Source of the DNA: JAFLBI01 sp964616465
GTDB lineage: Bacteria; Bacteroidota; Bacteroidia; Chitinophagales; Chitinophagaceae
Length of the DNA stretch: 64,000 bases
Reading direction: 5' to 3'
NCBI GenBank assembly: GCA_964616465.1
Contig: CAZTTO010000008.1
Coordinates: 83,401-147,400 of the forward strand
Shown here in pieces: positions 62,219 through 64,000 of the stretch (the stretch's first letter is position 1; the number at the start of each line of letters is the position of its first letter). The translations under genes were made by a program, and so were the position numbers. Below the pieces are notes generated by a model. It was not told the DNA's origin. It saw only the letters and a list, made by a program, of their open reading frames with translations, and did no database searches.

Positions 62219-63457
62219 ATGAGCAAACTCAATTACATAGACCTTTTTGCAGGAGCAGGTGGACTTTCGGACGGTTTTATCCGTGAGAAGTTTGAGCCGG
62301 TTGCACATGTGGAGATGAATGTGGATGCAGCCGACACATTGAAAACCCGAATTGCATTTCACCACTTCTCTCAGAAAAAAAACCTGACAAAGTATTATAG
62401 CTATTTACAACAAGACATTTCAAGAAATGAATTATGGGATTCCATCCCACAGCATTTGCTTGAATCCGTTATCAATGAAGAAATTAGTGACAATACAATT
62501 GAAGGCATCTTTAAAAAAATTGATTCGCAACTTGACGAAAAGAAAGTTGATGTAATCATTGGTGGTCCGCCTTGTCAGGCGTATTCACTTGTGGGAAGAA
62601 GCCGAGACCCAAACAGAATGAAAGGAGACAAAAGAAATTTTTTGTTCCGCTACTATGCAAAGTTTCTCATTCGTTATAAGCCAAAATACTTTGTATTTGA
62701 AAATGTGTTGGGTTTGCTGACAGCAGGAAATGCAAAGTATCTTAATGAAATGTTGGAACTGTTTGAGGAAATAGGTTACTCAGCCGATATGAAAGTTTTG
62801 AATGCTGAAGAATACGGAGTGCTGCAAAAAAGAAGAAGGGTAATTATTATCGGAAGAAAAGGAAAAACTAAATTCCAGTTTCCCGAACTTCAAAAAATGG
62901 AAAACAACTGGCAGACAAAACGAGATTTGTTTTTTGACCTTCCCTATTTGAAGCCAGGACAAGAACTTGAAGTTGTCGGCTACACAAAAAATATTAATCA
63001 CTATTTGAAGAAAACAGAAACAAGAAATGGAATCAATTATACAACGCAACACATAACACGAAATCACAACGACAGGGATTTGGAAATTTATTCCCTTGCA
63101 ATTGATAAATGGTTGAATGACAGACAGCGATTAAAATACAACGATATTCCAAAAAGGTTACAAACTCATAAAAACACCGAAGCATTTTTAGACAGATACA
63201 AAGTGATTGACCCAACCGGACATTCCCACACAGTAGTTGCTCATATTGCGAAAGACGGTCATTATTATATCTATCCTGACCTCAAACAAGTGCGCTCAAT
63301 TTCAGTTCGTGAAGCTGCAAGAATTCAATCTTTCCCTGACAATTACTTTTTTGAGGGAGGTAGGACAGCTGCGTTCAAACAAATTGGAAATGCAGTTCCG
63401 CCATTGATGGCAGAAAAAATTGCAGCATCATTAAAGTATCTTTTGCTAAACGGCTAA
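62219..63457 (+). CDS. DNA (cytosine-5-)-methyltransferase
   Basis: 412 residues. SAM motif I DLFAGAGGLSDGF (9-21), catalytic Pro-Cys in GGPPCQAYSLVG, ENV motif FVFENVLG, QKRRRVIIIG, a variable recognition region (about 225-340) and C-terminal motifs SVREAARIQSFPDNY and QIGNAVPPLMAEKIA. It methylates cytosine C5 in a short site. It could be the modification half of a restriction system or of a DISARM-like operon, as a partly visible gene follows 22 nt downstream. No restriction nuclease is seen inside the window. Confidence 0.93.
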   Translation: MSKLNYIDLFAGAGGLSDGFIREKFEPVAHVEMNVDAADTLKTRIAFHHFSQKKNLTKYYSYLQQDISRNELWDSIPQHLLESVINEEISDNTIEGIFKKIDSQLDEKKVDVIIGGPPCQAYSLVGRSRDPNRMKGDKRNFLFRYYAKFLIRYKPKYFVFENVLGLLTAGNAKYLNEMLELFEEIGYSADMKVLNAEEYGVLQKRRRVIIIGRKGKTKFQFPELQKMENNWQTKRDLFFDLPYLKPGQELEVVGYTKNINHYLKKTETRNGINYTTQHITRNHNDRDLEIYSLAIDKWLNDRQRLKYNDIPKRLQTHKNTEAFLDRYKVIDPTGHSHTVVAHIAKDGHYYIYPDLKQVRSISVREAARIQSFPDNYFFEGGRTAAFKQIGNAVPPLMAEKIAASLKYLLLNG

Positions 63458-63479
63458 AGCAAGATTGAAGTGAACCAAT

Positions 63480-64000
63480 ATGAATCAGGATTTAATTCAG
63501 AAACTGCAATACTCTTATGCGGGGCAAAACGAAGCTCAATCGCTTCCATTGCCTCTGAAAGATTCACTACAACTTATTTCTCATTTTTTTTCAAATAACA
63601 CGACCAACAAGCTTTGTTTGGTTTTTCCATCAAAGGAATATTCTGCTCAATGGCTTTCTGTGCCAACAGTTCTCTTTCTTATTGAGAAGAATTTTGAAGA
63701 ATTTAAGGGAGATATATTTGAAACTTACCGGCATTATAAACCGGGAGAAAAATTGCTTCTAAACAATCAAGCGATAGTGGAATGGATAGGTGTGAAACAA
63801 AATGGAGTTGCATTCAAAACCAAAGGAGGGAAAGAATCTTCTGGTGCTGAAATCACTATTAAATTTTCAGATGTAATAATGTTGCAGAAAGCTCCTCCAG
63901 GCAGGCAAGCTTTATCCTCACACAAACTAGTAACAGCAGCTTTACCTGCCAGGAATAAAACCCCAATTGAAAAATTATTAAATATTGAAACTTATGGCAA
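63480..64000 (+). CDS. Partial gene at window edge, possible defence protein (DrmE-like?)
   Basis: ATG 63480 opens a frame that runs off the window (at least 173 residues). N-terminal features: LCLVFPSKEYSAQWLSVPTV, LFLIEKNFEEFKGDIFETY, HYKPGEKLLLNNQAIVEWIG and a following beta-rich stretch. There is no signal peptide. The layout (phrases about a fixed number of items, KPGEKLLL then a small beta barrel) recalls my memory of DrmE from class 2 DISARM, whose methylase is also C5-type; this is a guess. It is clearly co-transcribed with the methyltransferase. Confidence 0.55.
   Translation, partial: MNQDLIQKLQYSYAGQNEAQSLPLPLKDSLQLISHFFSNNTTNKLCLVFPSKEYSAQWLSVPTVLFLIEKNFEEFKGDIFETYRHYKPGEKLLLNNQAIVEWIGVKQNGVAFKTKGGKESSGAEITIKFSDVIMLQKAPPGRQALSSHKLVTAALPARNKTPIEKLLNIETYG

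Overview
The window is a chromosomal segment of a Bacteroidota bacterium, most likely a relative of the family Chitinophagaceae. Evidence: type IX secretion (T9SS) sorting tails, an Oar-type TonB-dependent receptor, the order bamD - rpoZ (Bacteroidota form) - coaBC - DUF4835-like, futalosine-pathway menaquinone genes, few Shine-Dalgarno sites, and many promoters with the Bacteroidota -7 box TAnnTTTG close to the start codon. No tRNA, rRNA or CRISPR array was seen.

Layout. (1) 1-3950: a decaying bacteriocin-like locus on the minus strand. It holds two pairs of double-glycine-leader peptides, each behind the same ~130-nt structured leader. One small HTH regulator is intact and a second copy is a pseudogene. 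A HlyD-type export adaptor is intact, but the C39-peptidase ABC exporter is cut short and followed by a CPBP-like membrane gene. (2) 4072-6861: a PID-CTERM-like small protein and a large T9SS cargo protein. (3) 7046-8962: htpG. (4) 9002-22365: eight tightly packed minus-strand genes: Ser/Thr kinase with SUMF1 domain, PP2C phosphatase, a giant 14-residue-repeat protein ending in an S74 auto-chaperone domain (interrupted by a 100-N assembly gap), an FHA protein, a dynamin-like membrane protein without a GTPase motif, an Hsp70-family ATPase, and two exported ankyrin proteins, the last with SUMF1 and TonB-like domains. This is the best candidate for an undescribed system. (5) 22495-58917: mostly housekeeping genes: recJ/polyprenyl synthase, OmpA-like protein, bamD/rpoZ/coaBC, CoA transferase, peroxiredoxin, rpe, phoH, ribBA, an Oar receptor, infA-rpmJ-rpsM-rpsK-rpsD-rpoA-rplQ, mqnB/mqnD, two 6-pyruvoyl-tetrahydropterin-synthase-like genes plus folE, fabD, prfC, and a P2-type ATPase. 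(6) 58918-64000: accessory DNA. An AbiE-type toxin-antitoxin pair sits between two 143-bp direct repeats made from the 3' end of the P-type ATPase gene. After a Dph6-like ATP-binding gene come a C5-cytosine methyltransferase and a truncated partner gene at the window edge that may start another defence operon.

How the parts fit. Region 4 is a cytoplasmic phospho-switch (kinase, phosphatase, FHA reader) joined to a chaperone, a membrane remodeller-like protein and exported binding proteins, so it looks like a regulated envelope assembly. Regions 1 and 6 are gene-turnover zones: one shows duplication and decay, the other insertion of a defence module that leaves the host gene with a usable 3' end.
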